Below, in pieces: positions 1 through 10,701 of a stretch of DNA of 64,000 nt. Origin of the DNA: Rubrivivax rivuli (GTDB taxonomy: Bacteria > Pseudomonadota > Gammaproteobacteria > Burkholderiales > Burkholderiaceae_C); contig NZ_SACR01000003.1 in assembly GCF_004016505.1 (NCBI RefSeq), positions 248,001 through 312,000 of the forward strand, written 5' to 3'. The position numbers and the translations under genes are program-made. The stretch's first letter is position 1, and the number at the start of each line of letters is the position of its first letter. The notes under the pieces were generated by a model that saw nothing but the letters and a program-made list of their open reading frames with translations, searched no databases and was not told the DNA's origin.

Positions 1-708
1 GGGCGCAAGTACGTCGATGCGGTGCGCCTGGCCGGTGCCATGCCGCTGATCGCCCCGCCCTTCGCCGAGCACGAACTGCCGGCCTTGCTGGACGCCGCGC
101 ACGGCGTGCTGCTCACCGGCTCGCCCAGCAACGTGCACCCCTCGCACTTCGGCGAGGCGGTACACGACCCGAGCCTGCCGCTGGACCCCGAGCGCGACGC
201 CTGGACGCTGCCGCTCATCCGCCTGGCGCTGGCGCGCGGCTTGCCGCTGCTGGCCATCTGCCGCGGCACGCAGGAAACCAACGTGGCGCTCGGCGGCACG
301 CTGCACCAGGCCGTGCAAGAGCAGCCGGGCCTGAACGACCACCGCGCCGACGGCAGCCAGCCCGCTGCCGTGCAGTACGGCCCGGCGCACCCGGTGGACG
401 TGGTGCCGGGCGGGCTGCTGGCCGGCATCACCGGCCGTGCCAGTTTCGAGGTGAACTCGGTGCACGGGCAGGGCATCAAGCAACTGGCCGAAGGGCTGCG
501 CGTCGAAGCCGTGGCGCCCGACGGCCTGGTGGAAGCCTTCTCGATACCTGAAGCGCCAGGCTTCAACCTCTGCCTGCAATGGCACCCCGAATGGCAGGCC
601 GCCGGCAACCCGGTGTCGATGGCCCTGTTGCGGGCGTTTGGCGAGGCGGTGCGTCAGTACCGCGACCGTGTGCGGGGCCCCTTGCCTCAGGCTTCGACGC
701 CAGCCTGA
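1..708 (+). CDS. puuD: Gamma-glutamyl-GABA hydrolase (PuuD-like), 5' end cut off by window
   Basis: The frame is open from base 1, so the true start lies upstream of the window and 235 residues are visible. It is a class I glutamine amidotransferase-type (peptidase C26) protein. The nucleophile elbow AICRGTQE carries the catalytic Cys, and LQWHPEWQ near the C-terminus carries the catalytic His-x-Glu. The substrate loop LLTGSPSNVHP matches gamma-glutamyl-GABA hydrolases. In the Puu pathway this cytoplasmic enzyme releases GABA and glutamate from gamma-glutamyl-GABA. It lies directly upstream of a PuuA-type synthetase, which supports this role over other C26 hydrolases. Confidence 0.85.
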   Translation, partial: GRKYVDAVRLAGAMPLIAPPFAEHELPALLDAAHGVLLTGSPSNVHPSHFGEAVHDPSLPLDPERDAWTLPLIRLALARGLPLLAICRGTQETNVALGGTLHQAVQEQPGLNDHRADGSQPAAVQYGPAHPVDVVPGGLLAGITGRASFEVNSVHGQGIKQLAEGLRVEAVAPDGLVEAFSIPEAPGFNLCLQWHPEWQAAGNPVSMALLRAFGEAVRQYRDRVRGPLPQASTPA

Positions 709-747
709 ACCCCGCCCCTGATGCCACCCCCTGCCCCCGAGGCCCCC

Positions 748-2115
748 ATGATCGCCAGAGACCATTTCACCTTCGCCGAGCTCGAACAGTGGCTCGACCA
801 GAACCGCGTGACCGAGATCGAGTGCCTGGTGCCCGACCTCACCGGCGTGGCGCGCGGCAAGATCCTGCCGCGCCAGAAGTTCACCGAAGACCGCGGCATG
901 CGCCTGCCCGAGGCCGTGGTGGCCATGGGTGTGACGGGCGAGTTCCCGGAAGAAGGCCCGTACTACGAGGTCATCAACCCCACCGACCGCGACATGCACC
1001 TGCGGCCCGACCCGAGCACGGTGCGCATCGTGCCCTGGGCCACCGACCCCACGGCGCAAGTCATCCACGATTGCTACGACCGCGAAGGCATGCTCGTGCC
1101 CTTCGCGCCGCGCAGTGTGCTGCGTCACGTGTGCGACCTCTTCGACGCCCAAGGCTGGGCGCCTGTGGTGGCGCCCGAACTCGAGTTTTACCTGGTGGCG
1201 CGCAACACCGACCCCGACGTGCCGCTGAAGCCGCCCGTGGGCCGCAGCGGCCGCGCCGAGACCAGCCGGCAGGCCTACAGCATCGACGCCGTCAACGAGT
1301 TCGACCCGCTGTTCGAGGACGTCTACGCCTATTGCGAGCGCATGGAGCTGAACGTCGACACCCTCATCCATGAGGTGGGCGCGGGGCAGATGGAGATCAA
1401 CTTCTTCCACGCCCACCCGCTGGGGTTGGCCGACGAGGTGTTCCTCTTCAAGCGCACGGTGCGCGAGGCCGCGTTGCGCCACGACATGTTCGCCACCTTC
1501 ATGGCCAAGCCCATCGCGGGCGAGCCGGGCAGCGCGATGCACATCCACCAGAGCATCGTCAGCAAGGCCACGGGCCAGAACATTTTCAGCAACCCCGATT
1601 TCACGGCCAGCAAGGAGTTCTACTGGTACATCGGCGGGCTGCAGAAGTACATCCCGGCGGCCATGGCGCTCTTCGCGCCCTACGTCAACAGCTACCGCCG
1701 CCTGGTGCGCAGCAACGCCGCGCCCATCAACATCCAGTGGGGCACCGACAACCGCACCGTCGGCATCCGCAGCCCGGTGGCCGGCGCGGCGGCCCGGCGC
1801 GTGGAGAACCGCGTGATCGGCGCCGACGCCAACCCCTACGTGGCGCTGGCTGCCACGCTGGCCTGCGGCTACCTGGGCATCATGAACAAGATCGAGCCCA
1901 GCCCCGAGTGCAAGGGCGACGCCTACCTCGGCGATTTCCAGCTGCCGCGCAGCCTGGGCGAAGCGCTGTCGCTCTTGCGCGAGGAAAAGGACCTGGCCGC
2001 GGTGCTGGGCAAGGAGTTCATCACCGTCTACACCGAGGTGAAAGAGATCGAATACGCCGAGTTCATGAAGGTGATCTCGCCCTGGGAACGCGAGCATCTG
2101 CTGCTCCACGTCTGA
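748..2115 (+). CDS. puuA: Gamma-glutamylputrescine synthetase-like glutamine synthetase (PuuA)
   Basis: This 455-aa protein belongs to the glutamine synthetase superfamily. The N-terminal beta-grasp segment contains CLVPDLTGVARGKILPR. The catalytic domain shows the metal/ATP motifs MEINFF, AKPIAGEPGSAMHIHQS and NNRT-type TDNRTVGIR, plus the NPYVALAA region. PuuA-type enzymes ligate glutamate to the amine of putrescine using ATP. I place the start at 748 because GAGG lies 5 bases before that ATG; an in-frame ATG at 721 would add nine Pro/Ala-rich residues. Placement between puuD and a polyamine aminotransferase makes a polyamine substrate more likely than ammonia. Confidence 0.85.
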   Translation: MIARDHFTFAELEQWLDQNRVTEIECLVPDLTGVARGKILPRQKFTEDRGMRLPEAVVAMGVTGEFPEEGPYYEVINPTDRDMHLRPDPSTVRIVPWATDPTAQVIHDCYDREGMLVPFAPRSVLRHVCDLFDAQGWAPVVAPELEFYLVARNTDPDVPLKPPVGRSGRAETSRQAYSIDAVNEFDPLFEDVYAYCERMELNVDTLIHEVGAGQMEINFFHAHPLGLADEVFLFKRTVREAALRHDMFATFMAKPIAGEPGSAMHIHQSIVSKATGQNIFSNPDFTASKEFYWYIGGLQKYIPAAMALFAPYVNSYRRLVRSNAAPINIQWGTDNRTVGIRSPVAGAAARRVENRVIGADANPYVALAATLACGYLGIMNKIEPSPECKGDAYLGDFQLPRSLGEALSLLREEKDLAAVLGKEFITVYTEVKEIEYAEFMKVISPWEREHLLLHV

Positions 2116-2125
2116 AAGCCCGCCC

Positions 2126-3514
2126 ATGAACGCCCCCCGCACCACCGCCGAGTTGCAGGCCGCCGACAGCGCGCACTTCCTGCACCCCTTCACCGACTTC
2201 CAGGGCCTCGCCCGCAAAGGCGCGCGCATCATCGAACGCGCCGAGAACATCTACCTCTGGGACACCGAGGGCCACAAGATCCTCGACGCGATGAGCGGCC
2301 TGTGGTGCGTGAACGTGGGCTACGGCCAGAAGGCGCTGGTGGACGCTGCGACGAAGCAGATGCAGCAACTGCCCTTCTACAACGCCTTTTTCCAGACGGC
2401 CACGGTGCCCGCCATCGAACTGGCCGAACGCCTGGCGCAGGTGACGCCGCCGCAGTTCCAGCACGTCTTCTTCAGCAGCAGCGGCAGCGAGAGCAACGAC
2501 ACCATCGTGCGCATGGTGCGTCGCTACTGGGACGTGCTGGGTCAGCCACAGCGCAGCATCATCATCAGCCGCCACAACGCCTACCACGGCAGCACCATGG
2601 CCGGCGCTTCGCTGGGCGGCATGATCGGCATGCATGCGCAGGGCGGGCTGCCCATCCCCGGCATCGTGCACATCGAGCAGCCCTACTGGTGGGACCACGG
2701 CCGAGAGCAGGGCCTCACGCGCGAGGCCTTCGGCCTGCAGGCGGCGCACTGGCTGGAAGAGAAGATCCTCAGCAGCGGGCCAGAGAACGTGGCCGCCTTC
2801 ATCGGCGAACCCATCCAGGGCGCGGGCGGCGTGATCATCCCGCCCAGCACCTACTGGCCCGAGGTGCAGCGCATCTGCCGCAAGTACGGTGTGCTGCTGG
2901 TCAGCGACGAGGTGATCTGCGGTTTCGGCCGCACCGGGCAGTGGTTCGGCTGCGAGACGATGGGCTTCGAGCCCGACCTGATGACCTTCGCCAAGGGCGT
3001 GACCAGCGGCTACGTGCCCCTGGGCGGCGTGATGGTGGGCGAGCGCGTGGCGCGGGTGCTCATCGAGCAGGGCGGCGAGTTCAACCACGGCTACACCTAC
3101 AGCGGCCACCCGGTGGCCTGTGCGGTGGCGCTGGCCAACATCGGGCTCATCCAGGAGCTGAAGCTCGTGGAGCACGTGCGCGAAGACGTGGGCCCGTATC
3201 TTGCACAGGCCTACGCGCAGCTGGCCGAACACCCGCTGGTGGGTGAGGCGCAGACCTGCGGCTTGATGGGGGCATTGCTGCTCGTGAAGGACAAGGCCCG
3301 TGGCACCGCGTTCCCGGAAGCGCTGGCGATGGGCATGGTCTGCCGCGGCCACTGCTTCCGCGAAGGCGTGATCATGCGTGCCGTGGGCGACCGCATGATC
3401 ATCGCGCCGCCGCTGGTGATCACGCGCGCGCAGATCGACGAGATGGTCGCGCTGATCCGCCGTTGCCTCGATCTGACACTCGCCGACGCCGTGAAGCACG
3501 GCTGGCTGCACTGA
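2126..3514 (+). CDS. spuC: Class III PLP aminotransferase, putrescine-pyruvate type (SpuC-like)
   Basis: This 462-aa protein is a fold-type I, class III (omega) aminotransferase. Visible motifs are the N-terminal LHPFTDF and SGLWCVNVGYG, the PLP phosphate-binding SSSGSESNDT, the aspartate in VSDEVICGFGRTG and the Schiff-base lysine in TFAKGVTSGYVPLGG. SpuC-type enzymes transfer an amino group from putrescine (or a gamma-glutamylated polyamine) to pyruvate, giving an aldehyde. It starts 10 bases after puuA. In this cluster it may replace the flavin oxidase PuuB, which is not in the window. Beta-alanine-pyruvate transaminase is an alternative name for close relatives. Confidence 0.82.
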   Translation: MNAPRTTAELQAADSAHFLHPFTDFQGLARKGARIIERAENIYLWDTEGHKILDAMSGLWCVNVGYGQKALVDAATKQMQQLPFYNAFFQTATVPAIELAERLAQVTPPQFQHVFFSSSGSESNDTIVRMVRRYWDVLGQPQRSIIISRHNAYHGSTMAGASLGGMIGMHAQGGLPIPGIVHIEQPYWWDHGREQGLTREAFGLQAAHWLEEKILSSGPENVAAFIGEPIQGAGGVIIPPSTYWPEVQRICRKYGVLLVSDEVICGFGRTGQWFGCETMGFEPDLMTFAKGVTSGYVPLGGVMVGERVARVLIEQGGEFNHGYTYSGHPVACAVALANIGLIQELKLVEHVREDVGPYLAQAYAQLAEHPLVGEAQTCGLMGALLLVKDKARGTAFPEALAMGMVCRGHCFREGVIMRAVGDRMIIAPPLVITRAQIDEMVALIRRCLDLTLADAVKHGWLH

Positions 3515-3536
3515 AGCGGTGCAAGGCCTGCCCCGT

Positions 3537-3545
3537 TGCTAGACT
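3537..3545 (+). promoter_or_regulatory. Candidate extended -10 element before potF
   Basis: TGC followed by TAGACT (3537-3545) fits the extended -10 pattern TGnTAnnnT, and lies 68 bases upstream of the potF ATG in the only real gap of this transport/catabolism block. No convincing -35 is present. It suggests that the transporter genes can be transcribed separately from puuA-spuC. This is sequence pattern only. Confidence 0.22.
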
Positions 3546-3612
3546 CGCGCCCGCCCTGATTTCTGCCCTGCCCCCTGCCCACCGGACCGCACCACCTTTG
3601 GAGCCTGACCGC

Positions 3613-4742
3613 ATGACGCCGAAACTGCCCGTTCGCGCCCTCGCCCACACGCTGGCGATCTCTCTGGCCGCTGCCCTGGCGCTGGGCGCCACCGCCGCGC
3701 AAGCGCAAGAGGAGGAGAAGGTCCTCAACATCTACAACTGGTCGGACTACATCGCGGAAGACACCATCCGCAACTTCGAGCGCGAAACCGGCATCAAGGT
3801 GCGCTACGACAACTTCGACAACAACGAGATCGTCCACGCCAAGCTCGTGGCGGGCAAGACGGGCTACGACATCGTCATCCCCAGCTCCAACTGGGCCAAG
3901 CTGCAGATGGACGGCGGCCTGCTGCGCAAGCTGGACAAGAGCCAGCTGCCCAACCTGAAGAACCTCGACCCCGCCGTGCAGGCGCAGCTGGCGCGCATGG
4001 ACCCAGGCAACGAGTACATGGTGAACTGGCTGTGGGGCTACACCACGGTGGGCATCAACGTCGACAAGGTCAAGGCCACGCTCGGCAGCATGCCCATGCC
4101 CGAGAACGTGTGGGACCTCGTCTTCAAGCCCGAGTACATCAGCAAGCTCAAGAGCTGCGGCGTCAGCATGCTCGACAGCGCCAGCGAGGTGGTGCCCGCC
4201 GCGCTGCACTACCTGGGCAAGCCCAGCTTCAGCAAGAACCCCGCCGACTACGCCGCCGCGGCGCAGCTGCTCAAGCGCATCCGCCCGCACGTGACGCTGT
4301 TCTCCAGCAGCGGCTACATCAACGACATGGCCGGCGGCAGCATCTGCCTGGCCTTGGGCTGGAGCGGTGACATCAACATCGCCCGCCAGCGCGCCATCGA
4401 CAACAAGAGCGGCCAGAAGATCGAGGCCCTCATTCCCAAGACCGGCGGCCTGCTCTTCTTCGACGTGATGGTGATCCCGGCCGATGCGCCGCGCCCCGGC
4501 AACGCGCACAAGTTCATCAACTACATCATGCGCCCCGAGGTGCACGCCGGCTTGACGAACAAGGTGTTCTACGCCAACCCGAACGCGGCCTCCAGGGCGC
4601 TGGTCAAGCCCGAGGTGGCGAACAACCCGACGGTGTTCCTGTCGGCGGCCGACATGGCCAAGATGATCCCGCCCGATTCGCTGAACAACGACCTGCGCCG
4701 CCTGATGACGCGCACCTTCACCTCGTTCAAGACAGGTCTGTG

Positions 4743-4743
<1 letters not shown>
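3613..4743 (+). CDS. potF: Periplasmic polyamine-binding protein (PotF/SpuD type)
   Basis: This 376-aa extracellular solute-binding protein begins with a typical Sec signal peptide: basic start, Ala/Leu core, likely cleavage after AQA near residue 32. The mature N-terminus contains VLNIYNWSDYIAEDTI, the hallmark of the PotD/PotF family, whose Trp and Asp line the polyamine pocket. Length matches E. coli PotF. The ATG at 3613 is chosen over the longer open frame because it places the signal peptide at the N-terminus. It is followed directly by the ATPase and two permeases, forming a complete importer, most likely for putrescine. Confidence 0.92.
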
Positions 4744-5855
<1,112 letters not shown>

Positions 5856-5870
5856 GCGGGCGCAGCCGCC

Positions 5871-6791
5871 ATGCAAGCCTTGCGCAGTCTCTTCAGCGGC
5901 CGCGGTCTGGTGATCGCGGTGCCTTTCCTGTTCCTGATCGTCTTCTTCCTCGCGCCTTTCCTCATCGTGGGGAAGATCAGCGTCTCGGAGATGGAGACGG
6001 TCACCTTCAAGGACATCGTCACCTACAGCGAGGGTGTGCTGCAGCTCAGCATCAAGCTCAGCAACTACATCTTCATCACGCAAGACTCGCTGTACTTCAA
6101 GACCTACCTCGCCAGCCTGCAGTACGCGGCAGCCACCACGGTGCTGTGCCTGCTGATCGGCTACCCCTTCGCCTACTTCATGGCGCGCGCCAAGAGCACA
6201 GTGCAGCCGGTGCTGCTGATGCTGGTGATGCTGCCCTTCTGGACGAGCTTCCTGCTGCGCGTGTATGCCTGGCGCGGGCTGCTCACCGAAGGCGGCTGGG
6301 TCTCGGAGGCGATCATCGCCCTGGGCCTGGACCGCGTGCTCTACGCGCTGGGGCTCATTGCCACGCCGGGCACGCTGATGCACACGCCGTTTTCACTGGT
6401 GCTGGGCATGACCTACACCTACCTGCCCTTCATGATCCTGCCGCTGTACGGCAACCTGGCGAAGATGGACCTGCGCCTGCTGGAAGCCGCCGCCGACCTG
6501 GGCGCCACGCCGTGGACGGCCTTCTGGAAGATCACCGTGCCGCTGAGCAAGGCCGGCATCATCGCCGGCAGCATGCTGGTGTTCATTCCCTGCGTGGGCG
6601 AATTCGTCATCCCCGAACTGCTGGGCGGGCCCGAGACGCTGATGATCGGCCGCGTGCTGTGGGACGAGTTCTTCAGCAACAACGACTGGCCCATGGCCAG
6701 CAGCGTGGCCGTGGTGATGGTGCTGCTGATCATCGTGCCGCTGGCCATCTTCAACAAATACCAGGCTGAAGCGCAGGAGGCCCGGAAATGA
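5871..6791 (+). CDS. potH: Polyamine ABC transporter permease (PotH)
   Basis: This 306-aa inner-membrane protein has about six hydrophobic segments. The first lies at residues 10-35, and a large periplasmic loop follows, typical of PotB/PotH. The EAA cytoplasmic loop reads EAAADLGATPWTAFWKITVPLSKAG (given here only to mark its place near residue 205) and contacts the ATPase. It starts 15 bases after potG and overlaps potI by 4 bases (ATGA). Confidence 0.92.
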   Translation: MQALRSLFSGRGLVIAVPFLFLIVFFLAPFLIVGKISVSEMETVTFKDIVTYSEGVLQLSIKLSNYIFITQDSLYFKTYLASLQYAAATTVLCLLIGYPFAYFMARAKSTVQPVLLMLVMLPFWTSFLLRVYAWRGLLTEGGWVSEAIIALGLDRVLYALGLIATPGTLMHTPFSLVLGMTYTYLPFMILPLYGNLAKMDLRLLEAAADLGATPWTAFWKITVPLSKAGIIAGSMLVFIPCVGEFVIPELLGGPETLMIGRVLWDEFFSNNDWPMASSVAVVMVLLIIVPLAIFNKYQAEAQEARK

Positions 6792-7627
6792 AGGCCTCCA
6801 ACTTCAACCGCTGGTTTGGGAGGGGCTGGCTGGCCGCCGTCTTCGTCTTCCTCTACCTGCCCATCGTGGCGCTGGTGGTCTTCTCGTTCAACGATTCGCC
6901 CATCCCCAACGTCTGGCGCGGCTTCACGCTCAAGTGGTACGAAGCCCTGGCGCGCGACACCGAGATGCAGCAGGGCCTGTGGCTGAGCCTGAAGATCGCC
7001 TTCATGACAGCCTGCGGCTCGGTGGTGCTGGGCACGCTGGCCGCCTTTGCACTGGTGAAGTACAAGCGCTTCACCGGCCGCACGGTGTTCAGCGGCATGG
7101 TCAACGCGCCGCTGGTGATGCCCGAGGTGGTGGTGGGCCTGAGCCTGCTGCTGATGCTGGTGAGCGTGCAGCGGGCCTTGGGCTTTCCCGAGCGCGGCAT
7201 GATGACGATCTGGCTCGGCCACCTGCTGCTGGGCATGGCCTACGCGGCGGTGGTGGTGCAGAGCCGGCTGCAGGACCTGAACCCGCAGCTGGAAGAAGCC
7301 GCCATGGATCTGGGCGCGCGCCCGCACCAGGTGTTCTGGCTGGTGACGTTGCCCATGATCGCGCAGAGCCTGGTCTCGGCCTGGCTGCTCACCTTCACCA
7401 TCAGCCTCGACGACGTGGTGCTCTCGGCCTTCCTCTCGGGCCCGGGCAGCACCACCATGCCGCTGGTGATCTTCTCGCGCGCGCGGCTGGGCCTGAACCC
7501 CAGCGTCAACGCCGTGGCCACGATCATCGTCGTGGTGGTGGCGGTGGGCGTGGTGCTGGCCAGCTACCTCATCGCGCGGCAGGAGCGCCGGCGTCAACAA
7601 GAAATGGCAGCGGCCAACCGCGGCTGA
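6788..7627 (+). CDS. potI: Polyamine ABC transporter permease (PotI)
   Basis: This 279-aa inner-membrane protein is the second permease half. It has about six hydrophobic spans, the periplasmic SFNDSPIPNVWRGFTLKWY segment that marks PotC/PotI permeases, and the EAA loop EEAAMDLGARPHQVFWLV. It overlaps potH by 4 bases, so the two subunits are probably translated together. The C-terminus ends in a short basic tail (RQERRRQQE). Confidence 0.92.
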   Translation: MKASNFNRWFGRGWLAAVFVFLYLPIVALVVFSFNDSPIPNVWRGFTLKWYEALARDTEMQQGLWLSLKIAFMTACGSVVLGTLAAFALVKYKRFTGRTVFSGMVNAPLVMPEVVVGLSLLLMLVSVQRALGFPERGMMTIWLGHLLLGMAYAAVVVQSRLQDLNPQLEEAAMDLGARPHQVFWLVTLPMIAQSLVSAWLLTFTISLDDVVLSAFLSGPGSTTMPLVIFSRARLGLNPSVNAVATIIVVVVAVGVVLASYLIARQERRRQQEMAAANRG

Positions 7628-7649
7628 CAACCTTCAACACGGAGAACCC

Positions 7650-9089
7650 ATGGACAAGCGTTTCGCCCCCACCGCGCTGGTGCTGGCCCTGGCCGCTGCC
7701 TTGCCGGTGCACGCCCAGAGCAATGAAGAACTGCTCAAGGAATTGCGCGCGCTGCGCGACCGCGTGAACCAGCTCGAGCAGAAGCTGCAGCAGCAACAGC
7801 AGGCGCCGGCTCCGGCGCCCGTGCCGGCCGGCCAATGGGGCATGACGCCCGAGCAGGCGCGTGAACTCGCGCGCGTGGCCACCAAGGCCGAGGCGATGCA
7901 GGACAACTTCAGCGACCAGGGCTTCAAGGGGCTGAAGATCTCGGGCCAGATGGACCCGACCTTCATCTACAACAAGCGGCTGAACAACAGCGGCTTCGTC
8001 TTCCTGAACGGCGAGAGCGCACGCTACACCTACGACAACACCTACTTCGGCATGGTCGTGCTCGATTTCGACAAGGAAACCGAGGGCGGCACCAAATGGC
8101 GCCTGACGCTGGCGCCCGAGCGCGGCACCGGCGCGCTCACCAACAGCGGGAGCATCGTGCACGAGGCCTCGGTCTCCATCCCGCTGGGCGACTTGCAGAC
8201 GCGCCTGTGGCTGGGCCAGATCCCCGATTGGACGGGCTACGAGATCACGCTGCCCGCGGGCAACAAGCTGATCACGCACAACCTGCTGTTCGACTTCATG
8301 GCGCCCACCAACTACACCGGCGCCGTTCTCGATGTCACCCGTGGCAAGTGGTGGGCGCGCGTGGGCCTGGCCAACGTGAACACCGCGCGCAAGGCGCCGG
8401 GCAACAACGCGCCGGCACTGATCTACCGCGTGGACTACTCCAAGGGCGAGTTCGACGGCTTCGGCTTCACCGGCCTGCACGGCAAGGCAGCCAACTTCGC
8501 GGCCACGGGCACCTGGCAGCGCGACACCGGCACGGTGGACGCCAACGGCGACCCCATCTTCGAAGAGGCCGGGTTTGCCAGTGCCGGCAAGGACACCGAC
8601 GTGCATCTGTTCGAGGTCGATGCGTACTACATCCGCGGCGACCTCTCGCTCTACGGCCAGCTCAGCTATGGCCAGCAGAAGGGTTCGGCCATCTACAACA
8701 GCGACGGCCAGCTGCGTGATGCGCGCTGGTGGGGCCTCTCGGGCACCGTGGCCTACAAGTTCACGCCGCGCCTGGAGGGCGTGCTGCGCGCCGACTACAT
8801 CGACAACAAGAAGAACGGCGGCGGCCTGCTCGGCTACAGCTTCGACGACGGCATCAACGGCATCGGCCGCGGCCTGAACGCCGACATGAGCTACGCCAAG
8901 GGCGCCACGGTGGGCACCAACCGCTACGCCCTCACGATGGGCCTGAACTACCGCTTCGACGAAGACTCTCTCTTCAAGGTGGAGTACCGCATCGACGGTG
9001 CTTCGCAGCCCGTGTTCCTGAACTCCACCGCCACCAGCGTGAGCAAGACCAACCACTTGTTCGGCGCTTCGATGGTGGTGAGCTTCTGA
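7650..9089 (+). CDS. Outer-membrane porin-like protein (DUF3138 type)
   Basis: This 479-aa protein has a signal peptide (cleavage near VHAQ, residue 24) and a short coiled coil (ELRALRDRVNQLEQKLQQQ). A Pro/Ala linker follows, then a long region rich in aromatic/Gly beta-strand patterns, ending in Phe (VVSF), the usual C-terminal signature of outer-membrane barrels. The layout resembles DUF3138 / coiled-coil porins of Burkholderiales. It begins 22 bases after potI and is followed by a terminator, so it is probably co-transcribed with the importer and could be the outer-membrane entry route for polyamines. That substrate role is inferred from context only. Confidence 0.75.
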   Translation: MDKRFAPTALVLALAAALPVHAQSNEELLKELRALRDRVNQLEQKLQQQQQAPAPAPVPAGQWGMTPEQARELARVATKAEAMQDNFSDQGFKGLKISGQMDPTFIYNKRLNNSGFVFLNGESARYTYDNTYFGMVVLDFDKETEGGTKWRLTLAPERGTGALTNSGSIVHEASVSIPLGDLQTRLWLGQIPDWTGYEITLPAGNKLITHNLLFDFMAPTNYTGAVLDVTRGKWWARVGLANVNTARKAPGNNAPALIYRVDYSKGEFDGFGFTGLHGKAANFAATGTWQRDTGTVDANGDPIFEEAGFASAGKDTDVHLFEVDAYYIRGDLSLYGQLSYGQQKGSAIYNSDGQLRDARWWGLSGTVAYKFTPRLEGVLRADYIDNKKNGGGLLGYSFDDGINGIGRGLNADMSYAKGATVGTNRYALTMGLNYRFDEDSLFKVEYRIDGASQPVFLNSTATSVSKTNHLFGASMVVSF

Positions 9090-9114
9090 ATCCCGCGGCC
9101 TGATGGCCGCCTGG

Positions 9115-9150
9115 AGGCGGGCGGGGGCCACCCCGGCCCGCCTTTGTTTT
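9115..9150 (+). terminator. Rho-independent terminator after the porin gene
   Basis: A GC-rich inverted repeat with arms AGGCGGGC...GCCCGCCT and an inner GGGG/CCCC extension is followed by TTGTTTT. It lies 25 bases after the porin stop codon and before puuC, so it probably ends or attenuates the potFGHI-porin transcript. Confidence 0.75.
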
Positions 9151-9185
9151 GCCCGGCCCCACAAGAACGAACGGAGACGAGCGCC

Positions 9186-10685
9186 ATGAACAAGCCCCCC
9201 ATCGACTGGCACGCCCGCGCGCGCGACATCAAGATCGACGGCCGCCTCGTCATCGACGGCCAGCGCCGCGATGCGGCCAGCGGCGAGACCTTCGCGTGCA
9301 TCTCGCCCATCGACGGCCGCGTGCTCGGCGCCGTGGCGCGCGGTGCGGCCGCCGACATCGACGCAGCGGTCGCCAGCGCCCGCGCCGCCTTCGACAGCGC
9401 CCGCTGGGCCGGCCAGAGCCCCGCTGCGCGCAAGCGCGTGCTGCAGCGGTTTGCCGAGAAGATCCTGGGCGCCAGGGAAGAACTGGCGCTGCTGGAAACG
9501 CTGGACATGGGCAAGCCCATCGCCCATGCGCTGGCGGTGGACGTGGCCAGCACCGCACGCTGCCTCGCCTGGTATGCCGAGGCCGTGGACAAGGTCTACG
9601 ACGAGATCGCACCCACCGGCCACAACGCGCTGGCGCTCATCACGCGCGAGGCGGTGGGCGTGGTCGGCGCCATCGTGCCCTGGAACTACCCGATGATCAT
9701 GGCCGCCTGGAAGCTGGGCCCGGCGCTGGCGGCTGGCAACTCGGTGGTGCTCAAGCCCAGCGAGAAGAGCCCGCTCACCGCCCTGCGCCTGGCCGAACTG
9801 GCTGTCGAAGCCGGTCTGCCACCGGGCGTGTTCAACGTGGTGCCGGGCTACGGGCACGAGGCCGGCGAGGCGCTGGCGCTGCACATGGACGTGGACGCTC
9901 TGGGCTTCACCGGCAGCACGCGCACCGGCCGCCGCATGCTGGAGTACGCCGGCCGCAGCAACCTCAAGCGCGTGTTCAACGAGCTTGGCGGCAAGAGCGC
10001 CTTCCTGGTGTTCGAAGACTGCAGCGAGCTGCAGCGCGCCGCAGAAACCGTGGCCGGCAGCATCTTCTTCAACCAGGGAGAGAGCTGCAACGCGCCTTCA
10101 CGCGTGCTGGTGCACCAAAGCATCGCCGACGACTTTGCGGAAATGGTGGCGGCCCAGGCCCCGCACTACCCGCCGGCCGACCCGCTGGACGCGAGCACCG
10201 TGATGGGCGCCATCGTCGACACCACGCAGCTGCAGACGGTGCTGGGCTACATCCAGGCCGGCCGTGACGAAGGCGCACGGCTGCTGGCCGGCGGCGCACA
10301 GGCGCGGGTGGAGACCGGCGGCTGCTACGTGCAGCCCACGGTGTTTGCCGGCGTCAGCCCGAGCATGCGCATCGCAAGGGAAGAGATCTTCGGCCCGGTG
10401 GTGAGCCTGCTTCGCTTCAAGGACGAGGCCGAGGCCGTGAAGATCGCCAACGACAGCCCCTACGGCCTGCAGGCCAGCGTCTGGAGCGACAACGTGCACC
10501 GCGCGCACCGCGTGGCGCGTGCGCTGCGCGCCGGCACCGTGCACGTGAACCAGTACGACGAAGACGACATCACCGTGCCCTTCGGCGGCTACAAGCAAAG
10601 CGGCAACGGCCGCGACAAGAGCCTGCACGCCTTCGACAAGGTCACCGAGCTGAAGACGACCTGGCTGCGCATCAACGCCGGCTGA
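9186..10685 (+). CDS. puuC: Gamma-glutamyl-gamma-aminobutyraldehyde dehydrogenase-like ALDH (PuuC)
   Basis: This 499-aa NAD(P)-dependent aldehyde dehydrogenase has the usual family length. Visible motifs are PWNYP (Asn about 167), the NAD-binding GFTGSTRTG, the general-base Glu in NELGGKS (about 266), the catalytic Cys in QGESCNAPSR (about 301) and EEIFGPV. The PuuC/AldH subgroup is suggested by context: the Puu pathway oxidises gamma-glutamyl-aminobutyraldehyde to gamma-glutamyl-GABA, which the upstream PuuD-like hydrolase would cleave. The ATG at 9186 is chosen over longer frames because it starts just before the conserved N-terminus. Confidence 0.85.
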   Translation: MNKPPIDWHARARDIKIDGRLVIDGQRRDAASGETFACISPIDGRVLGAVARGAAADIDAAVASARAAFDSARWAGQSPAARKRVLQRFAEKILGAREELALLETLDMGKPIAHALAVDVASTARCLAWYAEAVDKVYDEIAPTGHNALALITREAVGVVGAIVPWNYPMIMAAWKLGPALAAGNSVVLKPSEKSPLTALRLAELAVEAGLPPGVFNVVPGYGHEAGEALALHMDVDALGFTGSTRTGRRMLEYAGRSNLKRVFNELGGKSAFLVFEDCSELQRAAETVAGSIFFNQGESCNAPSRVLVHQSIADDFAEMVAAQAPHYPPADPLDASTVMGAIVDTTQLQTVLGYIQAGRDEGARLLAGGAQARVETGGCYVQPTVFAGVSPSMRIAREEIFGPVVSLLRFKDEAEAVKIANDSPYGLQASVWSDNVHRAHRVARALRAGTVHVNQYDEDDITVPFGGYKQSGNGRDKSLHAFDKVTELKTTWLRINAG

Positions 10686-10701
10686 AGCGGGACGCAGACC
10701 C

